NCBI RefSeq assembly: GCF_001514145.1
Contig: NZ_KQ948671.1
Coordinates: 168,282-232,281 of the forward strand
Length of the DNA stretch: 64,000 nucleotides
Direction of reading: 5' to 3'
From: Streptomyces canus
Lineage (GTDB): Bacteria > Actinomycetota > Actinomycetes > Streptomycetales > Streptomycetaceae
Shown here one piece after another: positions 17,201 through 26,646 of the stretch. Numbering within the stretch: position 1 is the first letter of the stretch; every line of letters begins with the position of its first letter. A model generated the notes under the pieces. That model searched no databases. It was given only the letters and a program-made list of their open reading frames with translations, and was not told where the DNA came from. Both the position numbers and the translations under genes were made by a program.

Positions 17201-20200
17201 CCCGAGAATGTCGTACTCGGTGTACGTGTGCTGACCGAGCTCACTCCGGACGTGGTTGGGGCGGTCGGCCTCGTCGTACCAGGTGTCCGTGGTGCCGGTG
17301 TCGGGGTCGGTCGCGGACGTCACCCTGCCTCGGGCGTCGTAGGTGTACGTCCAGGCGTTGCCCGCCGGATCGGTGACCTTGGAGCGGTTGCCCCTTGCGT
17401 CGTACGCGTAGGTGGTCAGGCGACCCGCGTCGGAATCCTTCTGGGTGTAGTGCTTCAGCGTGGTGGCCCGGCCGAGCGCGTCGTAGGACGTCCAGGTCTT
17501 CGGCAGGGTCGAGCCTGCCGGGTCCACGAACGTGGTGGACAGGCCGTATGACGTGTAGGTCGCGTCCTTGTAGTCGTCGCCCTGGTAAGCGGTCGCCCGT
17601 ACCTGGCGTTCCAGGCCGTCGTAGCGGTATTCGGTCCATGAGGGGAACAGCCACTTCGACTTCGGGGCGAACAGAACCGTGTCGGGTTCTCCCTTCGCCA
17701 GATAGCCCCCCGTCTTCTCGTGGACGAGGCCGTGGTCGTCGTACTTGGTGTCCACGATGATTCGGCCGGGGCCATGGGCCTTCGTCTGCTGCTGGACTTC
17801 ACGCCCCAGGCCGTCGTAGAGGGTGACGTTCGTGCCGTAGGAACCGTCGTCCTTCAGCGTCTTGACAGTCACCGCCGCCGGACGGTTCTCCGTGCTCGTG
17901 GCGATTGCCGCCTGGTACGCGATCTGCACGCTCGGCGACTGTCCAGCGCCCGAACGGGACGGGGACCAGCCCTTCACCAGACGGCCGAGAGCGTCGTACT
18001 CGGTGCGTGTGACGCGGCCGTTGGGATCGGTGACCGACAGGGGGAGACCGCGCCCGGGGTCATAGGTGGTGATGGTCTCGTAGTCCTTGGCGTCGAAGGA
18101 CCTCACCTCGGTGACCGGACCGCCCTCGTCGGCCGGGGTGTACCTGGTCTCCGTCGTGCCCTTGCCGGGAGACGTGACGGTACGGACCCTGCCCAGCGGG
18201 TCGTAGGTGGTCGTGACGACGGAGGAGTACGCCGTGCCGGCACCGTCGATCTCGGCCTTTGAGGTAACCATGCCTCTGGTCGGTGTCGCGCCGTAGGAGA
18301 GGCCGTCGTAGGTGAACCGTACGGCCGACTTGAGTTTGGTGGCCGGGTCCGCGGTGTCGTGCGCTGCACATGAAGTTCCTGTGCTGCGCTGCTCCTTCGG
18401 CAGACCGATCAGCCAGGCCGTGGTGTTGTGGAGGTACGACGTCTTCGTGCACGTCTGATCGGAGAGGTTCTCGGTGTTGCCGTCGGGCTTGACGACGGCC
18501 GTCTCGACCTGGGTGGGCAGGCCGTACGTGTCGTCGACCGTGGTGAGCGTGCGCACGGCACGCCATCCCGAGTCCTGCGTTTGTATCTCGTCCGTGCGTT
18601 TGACGCCGGTGCGGTGGGCGAGCAACGGGTCCGCGGCGGTGCCGTCCTCGTTCTCGCGGTCTCTGGAAGCCGTCTGCGTCGACCACGGGTAGTTGAGCGT
18701 GCGGCTGAGGATCCTGCCGTCGGAGTCTCGGTAGGTGATGGTCTCCGCGGTCATGCCGGCGTACTGCGGGGCGTCGTCCGCCACAAGCGTGTAGGTACTG
18801 GTGGAGTCCTTCACCTCACCACCGACGCCCTGGAGGTAGCGGGTCACGGAGAGGGACTGGGACTGCACCTCTCCCACCTCGGAGGTGACCTTCTCGCCCT
18901 TGTTGACCTTCACCTGCCGGTAGCCGCGCCAGTCGCTGTAGGTCCGCAGTGCGGGGCGGGTGAACTCGTCGTCGTTCTTGGCCCAGGCAGCGCCGGAGTA
19001 CTCGTACTTCATCGTGACCGGCTTGCCCCGGGAGGTGACCTTGTCCGTCTCTGTCACCGAGTCGACGACGTACTTGTTGAACCACGCCTTGGCAGGGGCT
19101 TTCTCGTCACCGTCGGGAGACCAGCGCACCGGATAGCAGGTGCCGTTGCTCTTGCCCTTGTCCTCCGCGGGCTCGGTGGCACAGCCTCCTGTGTACTCGA
19201 CCTCGATGTCCCCGCCGTTCTCCGTGGAGACGGTTCCGATGCGAGGGCGGGTGAAGCCGGGACGCTGGTCGCTCTTGTTTTTCAGCACCAGGTTGGGCAG
19301 TTGGCGGTCCCGGAGGCGGCCACGAAGGGGCGAGGAGGAACCGACCGTGTACCGCGCGAAACTCACACCGTAGTCGGACTGCACAGTGCCGGTCGTGTCT
19401 CCCGGCGCGTAGCCGGTGCGGGTGATGGAGTTGAGCCACAGACCGGGGGCGGTGTCGTACCAGTCCTCCGGGAAGGACTGGCGAAGCGTGTATTTGTCGA
19501 CCGGGCCCAAGCCGGTCTTACCCGCGCGAGCCGCCTTCGTCGTGACCGTCTCGAGACGCCACTGGGTCCAGAACGACGGGAACGCCGGGCACAGCTTGGA
19601 CGTGGACTTGCAGTTGAGGTTGCCGGGAGTGTCCCACCAGGGACGATAGGCGCCCGGGTCGTCGGTCTTGTCGAAGTTGGCCGCGGCGCAGGCCGTGTCC
19701 GACTTGAGGCAGCGCTGCTTGACTCCGAAGTCCACGGTCGCCGACGGCTTGGTCAGGCCGTCGGGTCGCATGCCGTACTCGATGGACGCTGGATAGGCGT
19801 AACGGTCGTACTGCTCGGGCGACTTGAACTTCTCACGGACGGCGTAGTAGTTGGTTTCCTGCTTCCAGTTGACGATCATCGTGTTGCCGTTGACATCGAC
19901 GACCTTGTCCAGGCCCCAGCGCCATCCCTGCTGTTTGCCGGCGCCGCAGCGGGAGTCGCCAAAGGCCGTCGCGTGGCACGGCTCGCCCGAGTGGTTACCG
20001 AAGACCGGGACGGTGGAGACGGAGTTGGTGGTCCCGTGGCCTCCACCCACCGCGTTCTGGCCGTAGTAGTACTGGGTGCCGTCTGTGGTGGTGACGACCC
20101 AGTACTCACCGTTGTTGTCGTCGTTGGTGCCGCCCACGCGGTGTTCGACCCGGGTACCGTCGTCCTGCTGGGGACGGTAGATCTCGGCATCCTTTTCGGG

Positions 20201-21475
20201 GTCACTGCCGGATGCCGCGTCCCGGACCAGCTCTGTGGTCTTACCGCCCAGCGACATCACCGCGTTGTACGACACCCAGCACAGGTCGGAGGTCTTGTCC
20301 TTCTTGGCCGTGTTGTTGGGAGTTCCGGCCTTGAGGGTCTTGCGATCGTCCTCGCAGGCGCGGTAGCGGCGCTCGATGTAGCCGGGGTCGTACGACCAGC
20401 CCTCGCCGATCCAGGAGGCCTGGGGCGAGGAAACAGAAGTACGGCCATCCACGCTCTGCGAGCTGTAGTTGAAGGAGATCGAGGGAGTCGGCCCCGCGGG
20501 CGGGTTCGGCACGGTGAGCGGATAGGACCAGCTGAACGCGCCCGATGATCCACCCGCCGCCCACTTGCCGTCCGATGCAAGGGGGGTCGCCTTGAAGGAG
20601 CCGCCGCCACCGGTGCCGGAGTCGACCGCACCCATGACTGCCGTGCCACTGCCTGCGGTGGCGACCGGTATTGCCTTTCGGTAAGCCGCTTGGACAACAC
20701 CTGAGTTCGAGGGCTTTACGGACTTCGCCGAGGCAGGCGTCACCGTGCCGTCGGCTGCCGGGTCGACCGTGGCCGTGAGCGATGCCGACGCAGTGTCGTT
20801 CGTGGTCTCCAGTTCCTCGTAGGCCTGGCACGCCTCGTCGTCAGGCGTCGTCAGATAGCAGTCGGGGAACTGCACGAAGCGAAGCCGGGATGCCCAGTCG
20901 GCGCCGTAGAGATTCTCGAACTTGGCGTAGTCCAGCTTCACGGAGATCGGGACTGCCCCTCCGGCGGGGGCTTCCACGACGATGACGGCGCCGTCGACGC
21001 CCTGGCCCGTCGGAGTGGTGCGCTGCGGGATCGTGACCTGCCACGTGCCCGTCGGCGCCGGCTGGTCGGTCGCCTGACCGAGGCTCACCGGCAGACTGCC
21101 GGCAGGTGTCAGCGCCGCCTGTTCCACTTCCCGTCCGGCGGTTCGGGCCGAGGCCGTTGTGGTGGACGAACCGAAAAAAACTGGCTGCGTCCCGGCGGGA
21201 GTGGTCGTCGTGCCGGCCGGCGCTTCGAGCTGGTCCTTGGGCACCTTGGCCCGCAGTGTTGGGCGGTCCAGGCTGAATTCTTCGCCTGGGATCGGCTCTT
21301 CCTTCTTGAGTTGCTCCAAGGTCAGTGTCTCGCGGCCGACCTCCGCCTGCGCCGGGTCCGGAGGGAGCGCCATCGCCTGTGCGGGAAGCAGCCCAACCAG
21401 CAGCACCGCGGCCGTTACCGGGACGACTGCGTGCGCCAAACGGCGCCTGCGAGCATGCGAAAGTCGATCGAACAC
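14249..21475 (-). CDS. Secreted Rhs polymorphic toxin with HINT and GIY-YIG nuclease tip
   Basis: A 2408-residue exported toxin. A Sec signal (HARRRRLAHAVVPV, then a hydrophobic stretch ending AQAMA) comes first. A SpvB/TcB-like segment follows at about 310-350 (SYPLTVPNPPAGPTPSISF). YD/Rhs repeats run from about 1150 to 1940 (EYDALGR, YDARGR and similar) and close with the Rhs core GLTHLGAREYDQSSGRFLS and NGYAYSNNSPVSKSDPTGL. An intein-like HINT domain (about 2145-2291) runs from CFLAGTKVLL to AGETPVLVHN, where self-cleavage would free the tip. The last 117 residues resemble a GIY-YIG (URI) nuclease: GGIYTLRD, VVRTGRTNDLQRREREH and the glutamate in RGLEQIVW. GTG at 21475 was chosen because GGGGGGA precedes it. 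Imm26 follows immediately. The expected role is a contact toxin against competing bacteria. Confidence 0.88.
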   Translation of the reverse strand: MFDRLSHARRRRLAHAVVPVTAAVLLVGLLPAQAMALPPDPAQAEVGRETLTLEQLKKEEPIPGEEFSLDRPTLRAKVPKDQLEAPAGTTTTPAGTQPVFFGSSTTTASARTAGREVEQAALTPAGSLPVSLGQATDQPAPTGTWQVTIPQRTTPTGQGVDGAVIVVEAPAGGAVPISVKLDYAKFENLYGADWASRLRFVQFPDCYLTTPDDEACQAYEELETTNDTASASLTATVDPAADGTVTPASAKSVKPSNSGVVQAAYRKAIPVATAGSGTAVMGAVDSGTGGGGSFKATPLASDGKWAAGGSSGAFSWSYPLTVPNPPAGPTPSISFNYSSQSVDGRTSVSSPQASWIGEGWSYDPGYIERRYRACEDDRKTLKAGTPNNTAKKDKTSDLCWVSYNAVMSLGGKTTELVRDAASGSDPEKDAEIYRPQQDDGTRVEHRVGGTNDDNNGEYWVVTTTDGTQYYYGQNAVGGGHGTTNSVSTVPVFGNHSGEPCHATAFGDSRCGAGKQQGWRWGLDKVVDVNGNTMIVNWKQETNYYAVREKFKSPEQYDRYAYPASIEYGMRPDGLTKPSATVDFGVKQRCLKSDTACAAANFDKTDDPGAYRPWWDTPGNLNCKSTSKLCPAFPSFWTQWRLETVTTKAARAGKTGLGPVDKYTLRQSFPEDWYDTAPGLWLNSITRTGYAPGDTTGTVQSDYGVSFARYTVGSSSPLRGRLRDRQLPNLVLKNKSDQRPGFTRPRIGTVSTENGGDIEVEYTGGCATEPAEDKGKSNGTCYPVRWSPDGDEKAPAKAWFNKYVVDSVTETDKVTSRGKPVTMKYEYSGAAWAKNDDEFTRPALRTYSDWRGYRQVKVNKGEKVTSEVGEVQSQSLSVTRYLQGVGGEVKDSTSTYTLVADDAPQYAGMTAETITYRDSDGRILSRTLNYPWSTQTASRDRENEDGTAADPLLAHRTGVKRTDEIQTQDSGWRAVRTLTTVDDTYGLPTQVETAVVKPDGNTENLSDQTCTKTSYLHNTTAWLIGLPKEQRSTGTSCAAHDTADPATKLKSAVRFTYDGLSYGATPTRGMVTSKAEIDGAGTAYSSVVTTTYDPLGRVRTVTSPGKGTTETRYTPADEGGPVTEVRSFDAKDYETITTYDPGRGLPLSVTDPNGRVTRTEYDALGRLVKGWSPSRSGAGQSPSVQIAYQAAIATSTENRPAAVTVKTLKDDGSYGTNVTLYDGLGREVQQQTKAHGPGRIIVDTKYDDHGLVHEKTGGYLAKGEPDTVLFAPKSKWLFPSWTEYRYDGLERQVRATAYQGDDYKDATYTSYGLSTTFVDPAGSTLPKTWTSYDALGRATTLKHYTQKDSDAGRLTTYAYDARGNRSKVTDPAGNAWTYTYDARGRVTSATDPDTGTTDTWYDEADRPNHVRSELGQHTYTEYDILGRVLKVRQGSTTATPVKEYTYDEAPGGIGQPLSSKRHTDTGDYVSRVTGYDAEYHVTGSETVIPANSMTTGLSGTYAYSYTYTPTGKPLSVTLPAAGGLAREKVVTRYNGDGLPESTSGQTWYTSDATYSPYGEVLRSVSGAQPYRVWTTNFVNPFNGQLQRTVTDRETADPHRIADNYYSYDASGTITSNSRQLGDPADKVWDTQCFSYDVLGELVHAWTSKVAPGGDGTGCKAASGATWGHRTDYAASSGPVADAPDQSTDVATPDAALTSTLSAAAPDSTTVSTGATAYRQSFTFDWLGNRAAMTEHNTADATKNVTFNYGYGKTIAASPTTPAYKTQPHTMTSISSNPSGGGSSYTYDATGNTTVRGLTGTTQNLVWSQENKLDSITADGKKTTYVYDAAGNRLLENSSSGSTLYLGETDLTTDTTGTITKASRSYAQAGAPTVVRATTNGSTTGHKLSVLISDHLGTANTSVDLSSGQPVTRRDFKPYGDIRGAKPSSWPNKRSYLGVGVDDAATGLTHLGAREYDQSSGRFLSADPIIDIADPLQMNGYAYSNNSPVSKSDPTGLMLDAESGGTAPCTKPGGCVRDDPGKPPKSTWKSEGSSQLDYDGDGYISIFPTVKVPAKWSKAHQYIDAFYRQLDDLCSLYGRNECTDLSAPVNASNVNNSKGAACLAVGRACPGGLSWGMAASMSSGVWAAADGGEGPGLGSIAFGGKRGPKSKCNQCFLAGTKVLLSDKSSKNIEGIRVGDEVLATDPETGESGPRKVTRLIITEDDKHFNELTIKTPEGERKLTATYEHPFWVPEAGQWLEARDLTPGTTLRSPDGSTATVTANRPFSKHARTYNLTVEDLHTYYVLAGETPVLVHNSNCLGDPNARGGIYTLRDVDGNVVRTGRTNDLQRREREHARGEDTADYSFQVEYRTDVYREQRGLEQIVWIQNGRPALPGVRRTAGVNVRNRNYNKYMDAAGEFFAKWYPGQGG

Positions 21476-21913
21476 GACCAGGTCCCCCCGGACCACTTGA
21501 AGCGGGCCGGTGAAGGACCACGCGTGACGACTTATCAGAGAGCACAGATTCTGTGATCACTCTGTGAAGAAACACCAGACGCGACGGACCGATGTGATGA
21601 TCGTCACCGTGCGTAACGCGCCATTACGCTGTGAATACTCCCGAAAGCAGGAATTCGCTTTACGTGGGATTGACTTCCCCTTTATTGCCCATTGGGGAAA
21701 ACTCGGGCCCCTTGCGACATAAGACATGTCGACGGGGTCAAGTTGCCCCACTTCCTATTCATTTACGAGCGCGCGCCATGAGGCGCTCGACACTCTCTCC
21801 GGCGCAGCGCGCTCGCGCTACGGAGGCAGCCCCGAGGATCTCCACAGGATGACGACAGTTCCCCCATAGGTCATCATCTGCTGGCCACACGAGGGGGAAG
21901 GGGAACCCGCCCG
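21476..21913. other. Divergent promoter region, Rhs toxin / companion protein
   Basis: 438 bases without a credible gene between two divergently transcribed secreted-protein genes. It is richer in A+T than its flanks (for example around 21600-21750), as expected for promoters. I found no confident -35/-10 pair, operator or RNA. The last 25 bases carry the strong GAGGGGGAAGGGGAA ribosome site of the rightward gene. Confidence 0.6.
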
Positions 21914-24900
21914 ATGACGCACAACCGGCGCCGCCTGCCCGGCCGTCGGGCCGGAGCGGCACTGCTCGCCGCCGCGGTCACCACGACCGGCATCGTCTAC
22001 GCCGGCTTCCGGCTGTCCGACGACGCCCACAACGACAGTGCCCGCGGCCGAAGCACTCCGATGGTCACCGAATCCGTCGCGCTCACCCGGGCCGCGAAGA
22101 CGGGAAAGTCTATCGAGGTGACCGCGGCTCGCACCGCACGTTCCACGACATGGGCCCGGCCCGACGGCCGGATGGCGAAGCAGCTGTACTCCTCCCCGAT
22201 CCGGGCCAAAGTGGACGGCGAGTGGAAGAGGATCGACCCGAACCTGCACCGCACCGCGCAGGGTTGGGAGCCGAAGGCCACCAACACCCGGATGGTGTTC
22301 TTCGCAGGGTCGGAGGAACGCGGCGAGGAGCGCTCCTCCCGCTCGACCGTGCAGCGCGTCTCCCTGGTGAAGTCCGCCGCCGCCGACACCGGAACTCCCC
22401 TGGCCACTCTGTATGTCGGCGACAGTGGTGACCACACCATCCAGCTGACCTGGCCGGGCTCCATACCGACGCCGATCGTCGACGGCAGTCGCATCCTGTA
22501 CCCGGAGATTTTCCCGGGCGGCGACCTGGTGCTGACGGCGGACGACGACGGCTTCGGCCAGACACTCGTGGTGAAGAACCGGCAGGCCGCGTCCGACCCG
22601 CACGTCCGGCAGATGACCTACGGCCTGCACTCCAGCGATCTCTCCTTCCGCCTGGATCCGCTGTCAGGAATGGTCAGCGCGGTGAACCTGTCCAATGACG
22701 AGGTCGCCGTGTCCCCGACTCCGCTGATGTGGGACAGCAGCGGATCCCCCGCGGTCACGGACGGACAGGTGGGGGCCACGGCCCAGCCGACCGAGGCGGA
22801 GTCCCCGGATCCGACGGACTCCCCGATCGAGACGCCCTCGGACACTCCCAGCCCGCCGGAGGAGGAGGAAGTCGAGTCCGACGAGCAGAGGGACACCGAC
22901 GTCGAGGTTCTCCCCTCGGCCAGCGACGGCCCGGCACCGGACGTTTCGGAGTCCCCGCTGCCGTCAGTCCCCGCCGAGCCGACCCCAGCGCCGTCCCAGA
23001 CCGGGTCCGCCGCGTCACTGAGCCTGCCCTCCCTGGATGGACCCTCGCCCAATTCGCGTGGCGACCTGGTGAAAGCCGATCTGTCCACAGGCCAGTGGAC
23101 CCTCACGCCTGATCAGGACTTCCTCAGCGATCCGGCCACGGCCTACCCGGTTTTCATCGACCCCTCGGTGAAGAAGCACACCCAGAGCTGGACCACCGCC
23201 TACGACCGTCATCCCAAGGCCACGTTCTACAACGGCAAGGGCTTCAACAAGGGCGGCACGCACGAGGCACGCGTCGGCTTCGAGTCCGACACTTGGGGAA
23301 CCTCGCGGTCGTTCTTCAACATCCAGTTCGACAAGGACCTCAAGGGCACGCAGATCACCACCGCCAAGCTGCGGATGCTGGAGACCTACTCGTGGTCCTG
23401 CCAGGCACGCTCGATGAGCGTGCACCTGACGAGCGAGATCAACTCACACACAAACTGGGACAACGCGCCCGAACTGCATGACGGAAACAAACTGGCCACC
23501 AAGAGCTTCGCGCACGGCTACAAGTCCGGCTGCCGCGACGCCTTCGAGACCTTCGATGTGAAGAAGGGCGCGCAGAAGAGAGCCGACAAAGGGGCGGACA
23601 CGATCACCTTCGGGATGCGTGCCCGGGATGAGGACTCCCAGTACGCGTGGAAGAAGTTCGTGGCCGACGGCAACGACCACCCGCCTGTGCTCGAACTCGT
23701 CTACAACCGCAAACCATCGATCGTCTCCGACTCCCTGGACCTCGGCCCGGACGGCAAATGCACCACCACGAAGCCCTACGTCCGTATGGGCTCCGGCGAT
23801 CTGACCTTCACGGCCAAGGCCACGGACAAGGACAAGAACCTCGACTACTTCGACTTCGACCTGTGGGAGATGACAAAGTGGAATGAGACCGGCGACCTAC
23901 TGAAGTCGACTGGCAGAGTGTCCGCAAGCGGCGACACCAGCACGGCACTGCGCACTACCGACGGGTTCGCCACCAGCAAGCTCAAGAGCGGCAGCACATA
24001 CTCCTGGCGAGTCCGGGCTGGCGACGACGCGGACGCTAGCTCCGGCTGGTACCCGAAGACGCCCTGCCGCTTCGTCCTCGACACCACCGCGCCACGCCCC
24101 CCCGTGGTGAGCTCCACCGACTTCCCGAACGCGGACGCCAGTCAGAACGGCTTCGGCAGCGGTGGCGAGGACAGCAAGTGGTCCGTCAAGAAGTTCGGTA
24201 CCGCCGGCACCTTCTTCATGCGCGCCCTGAACAAGGATGTCGTGCGTTACGAGTACGGCTACAACTCAGCCAGTTACAGCGGCAATCTGCCGCGCACCGA
24301 CGGCGCGTCCACCCTCCTCGTCTCCCCCCTCGGCAACGCCAAGCCACCCGCCGCCGGGCCCAACGTGCTCTACGTCCGGACCGTTGACGCCGCCGGCAAC
24401 GTCTCTGAGCCGACCAGGTACTTCTTCTACGTCACTCCGCGCGACCAGGCCGACAAGCCCGGCGACTTCACCGGTGACCAGTTCCCCGACATGATGGCCG
24501 TCACCGACGAGGGGTATCTCGCGCTGTACCCCTCAGAGGCGACAACGACCGATACGGACAAGGGCTCGGGCGACCTGAACTACTCGATGCCCGGGGCCTA
24601 CTGGCCGAACCCCGACAAGGATCCCAACGGCAACGACAATCTGCCCCCGTACGTCGCCGCCCCGAAAGGCCACTTCAAGGGCGCCCTGATCACCCACAAC
24701 GGTGACATCTACGGCGGGGACGGCCTTCAGGATCTCGTCGTCCGGGTGGGCGGCAGGCTCTGGGTCTATCCGGGCGACGGCTACGGTGCGGTGAACATCG
24801 ACAGGCGGCAGGAGATCCTGCTGCCGTCGGGCGCCCCGAGCCCTTCGGCCCTGACGCAGATCGTGGCCACCGGGGACATCACCGGCGACGGACGCACCGA

Positions 24901-25378
24901 CTTCTTCGCCACTGCCGGCGACGAGTTGTGGGCCTTCACCGGATACCACGGAGCGACGATCGACCAGGCCTTCCGCCTGTCCGGCGGGTGGACCAGCCGT
25001 GATCTGGCGATCGTCATGGACGTCAGCGGTGACGGTGTCGCCGACATGGTCTACCGCACCGACACGTCCGGGCGGCTGCTGTTCCGCAAGGGAATCGCCG
25101 CGAGCGGTGGAGGGACCGACATCAACTCCCTGGCCTCCGCAGCGAATTCCGCGGACAAGATCGACACCGTGTACGGCGCCTCCGGCTGGTACACCACCGA
25201 CGTTCCGCTGCTGATGGGCACAACTGACGCCAACAGCGACGGCATCCCCGACATCTGGGCCGTCGCGGCCAACGGGGCCGTGAAGTTCCACCCGGGTGGC
25301 AGAACCACCCTGTCAGGCTCCGGCACGCAGGTCATCAACCCGAACACGTACTGGCCGACACGCCTCTCCATCGGATGA
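21914..25378 (+). CDS. Large secreted DNRLRE/FG-GAP-repeat protein, Rhs companion
   Basis: A 1154-residue exported protein. The N-terminus NRRRLPGRRAGAALLAAAVT is a basic signal sequence. An N-terminal region common to Streptomyces Rhs-like proteins follows, then a Pro/Ser/Glu-rich linker (about 290-375). A DNRLRE-like jelly-roll segment covers about 420-600 (SRSFFNIQFDKDLKGTQITT, AKLRMLETYSWSCQARSM). A fibronectin-like part ends WRVRAGDDADASSGWYP. FG-GAP/VCBS-type repeats fill about 850-1140, with calcium-loop motifs DITGDGRTDFF, DVSGDGVADMV and DANSDGIPDIW. Start ATG 21914 has a strong ribosome site. It diverges from the Rhs toxin and has the same N-terminal style, so a joint role in display, delivery or adhesion is inferred. 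No catalytic domain was recognised. Confidence 0.75.
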   Translation: MTHNRRRLPGRRAGAALLAAAVTTTGIVYAGFRLSDDAHNDSARGRSTPMVTESVALTRAAKTGKSIEVTAARTARSTTWARPDGRMAKQLYSSPIRAKVDGEWKRIDPNLHRTAQGWEPKATNTRMVFFAGSEERGEERSSRSTVQRVSLVKSAAADTGTPLATLYVGDSGDHTIQLTWPGSIPTPIVDGSRILYPEIFPGGDLVLTADDDGFGQTLVVKNRQAASDPHVRQMTYGLHSSDLSFRLDPLSGMVSAVNLSNDEVAVSPTPLMWDSSGSPAVTDGQVGATAQPTEAESPDPTDSPIETPSDTPSPPEEEEVESDEQRDTDVEVLPSASDGPAPDVSESPLPSVPAEPTPAPSQTGSAASLSLPSLDGPSPNSRGDLVKADLSTGQWTLTPDQDFLSDPATAYPVFIDPSVKKHTQSWTTAYDRHPKATFYNGKGFNKGGTHEARVGFESDTWGTSRSFFNIQFDKDLKGTQITTAKLRMLETYSWSCQARSMSVHLTSEINSHTNWDNAPELHDGNKLATKSFAHGYKSGCRDAFETFDVKKGAQKRADKGADTITFGMRARDEDSQYAWKKFVADGNDHPPVLELVYNRKPSIVSDSLDLGPDGKCTTTKPYVRMGSGDLTFTAKATDKDKNLDYFDFDLWEMTKWNETGDLLKSTGRVSASGDTSTALRTTDGFATSKLKSGSTYSWRVRAGDDADASSGWYPKTPCRFVLDTTAPRPPVVSSTDFPNADASQNGFGSGGEDSKWSVKKFGTAGTFFMRALNKDVVRYEYGYNSASYSGNLPRTDGASTLLVSPLGNAKPPAAGPNVLYVRTVDAAGNVSEPTRYFFYVTPRDQADKPGDFTGDQFPDMMAVTDEGYLALYPSEATTTDTDKGSGDLNYSMPGAYWPNPDKDPNGNDNLPPYVAAPKGHFKGALITHNGDIYGGDGLQDLVVRVGGRLWVYPGDGYGAVNIDRRQEILLPSGAPSPSALTQIVATGDITGDGRTDFFATAGDELWAFTGYHGATIDQAFRLSGGWTSRDLAIVMDVSGDGVADMVYRTDTSGRLLFRKGIAASGGGTDINSLASAANSADKIDTVYGASGWYTTDVPLLMGTTDANSDGIPDIWAVAANGAVKFHPGGRTTLSGSGTQVINPNTYWPTRLSIG

Positions 25379-25385
25379 CACGGCT

Positions 25386-25418
25386 GGGCTCCGCCTCCCG
25401 CGCAGGGAGGCGGAGCCC
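25386..25418. terminator. Bidirectional terminator between convergent genes
   Basis: A perfect 14-bp stem (25386-25399 and 25405-25418) with a 5-base loop lies between the companion protein gene (+) and the acyltransferase gene (-) and can serve both. Confidence 0.85.
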
Positions 25419-25425
25419 GAAGTCG

Positions 25426-26646
25426 TCAGGATCCGTGGGTCGTGGTCACCGCGGAGCGGGCTCGACCCCGCCGTGAACCGTTCGGCCACAGCCTCGGCCT
25501 GCGCTTCGCCGCCAGGTCCTCGATCCACCCGAATGCCAGGATCGCGAGTCCGATCAGTGGCCAGACCAGGAAGAACATCCAGAGCATGTCCGTCGCGTCG
25601 AGCGCCGCGACCGCGCGGTCGCTCTGCATGAAGGGGAGGCGGTACGCCAGGTCGATGATCGGGACCGTGGCCATGATCAGCAGGTTGTGCCAGAGGTAGA
25701 TGGTGACGGCCCGGTTGTTGGAGAGGGTCACCAGTTTGTCCCAGCGGGCCAGCCGGCCCGGCAGCTCCTGCCACGAAGGCGAGTACTGGAGCAGGATCAC
25801 CACGAAACCGAAGGACCAGGCCGCCTGGGCCAGCGGGATGTCGTTCAGGTCCCAGCCCTCGGGGCCCAGATGACCGGACGCCCACCACAGGGCGAAGGCC
25901 ATCACCATGACCGCACCGGAGACGGCGAGGTAGCGCGGGACCTTCGCCAGCACCCCCTCGTGGTGCGCGAAACCGAGGACCCAGCAGCTGCCGTAGACCG
26001 CGAAGTCGGTGACCGCGTTGCCCAGTTCGCCGGGGATCGTCACCAGCCCCGTGCCCACCACGGCCGTCAGGGCCAGCGGTGCCAGCAGGGTCGCCCACGG
26101 CACCCTGCGGAACGCCCACAGCAGCAGCGGGGAGGCCAGCACGAACCACAGATACGCGCGGAGGTACCACAGCGGGCCCACCGCCTGGTCCGCCCACGTG
26201 CTTTCCAGCAGGTCCTTCGGGAAGCCGACCTCCCAGGGGTACGGCGGTGCCCCGATCGGGATGACGTAGTTGACCAGCTCCAGGAGGCCCCAGGTGCCGC
26301 TGTGGTCCGGGTCCTCCGAGAGCTTCCAGCCGCCGACGAACATCAGCGGCAGCACCACCGCGCTGAACGCCCACAGCGGAGGCAGGAGTCGGCGGATCCT
26401 GCCCCTGATCACGCTCAGGGTCGGCCTGTTCAGCGAGCGCGCCATCAGCGAGCCCGCCAGCGCGAACATCACGCCCATCGACGGGAACAGTACGGTCAGC
26501 CACGCCCAGCCGAAGAGGTGGTAGAGGACCACGCGGACCAGCGCCAGGGAGCGGAGAAGGTCCAGATAGCGGTCACGGCCGGGCGCCTTGGGTGGAGGAA
26601 CCACCCCGCGATGTTCCCGCTGACCCGCCGTGTACTCCTGCGTCAT
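25426..26646 (-). CDS. Acyltransferase-3 family membrane protein
   Basis: A 406-residue integral membrane O-acyltransferase with about ten helices. The catalytic-type start RYLDLLRSLALVRVVLYHLF carries the conserved arginine and histidine of the family; GPLWYLRAYLWFVLASPLL and YLWHNLLIMATVP are further family segments. Its ATG (26644-26646) overlaps the matB stop by four bases (ATGA), so it is translationally coupled to the polysaccharide synthase and probably transfers acetyl or succinyl groups to the same polymer or a lipid carrier. In S. coelicolor the gene at this position would be SCO2961. Substrate and acyl donor are not established. Confidence 0.85.
   Translation of the reverse strand: MTQEYTAGQREHRGVVPPPKAPGRDRYLDLLRSLALVRVVLYHLFGWAWLTVLFPSMGVMFALAGSLMARSLNRPTLSVIRGRIRRLLPPLWAFSAVVLPLMFVGGWKLSEDPDHSGTWGLLELVNYVIPIGAPPYPWEVGFPKDLLESTWADQAVGPLWYLRAYLWFVLASPLLLWAFRRVPWATLLAPLALTAVVGTGLVTIPGELGNAVTDFAVYGSCWVLGFAHHEGVLAKVPRYLAVSGAVMVMAFALWWASGHLGPEGWDLNDIPLAQAAWSFGFVVILLQYSPSWQELPGRLARWDKLVTLSNNRAVTIYLWHNLLIMATVPIIDLAYRLPFMQSDRAVAALDATDMLWMFFLVWPLIGLAILAFGWIEDLAAKRRPRLWPNGSRRGRARSAVTTTHGS

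Noticed and set aside
18428..20548. A 706-codon + strand frame opposite the Rhs toxin
   Set aside because: Val/Arg/Gly-rich antisense shadow of the Rhs coding frame, with no recognisable domain.
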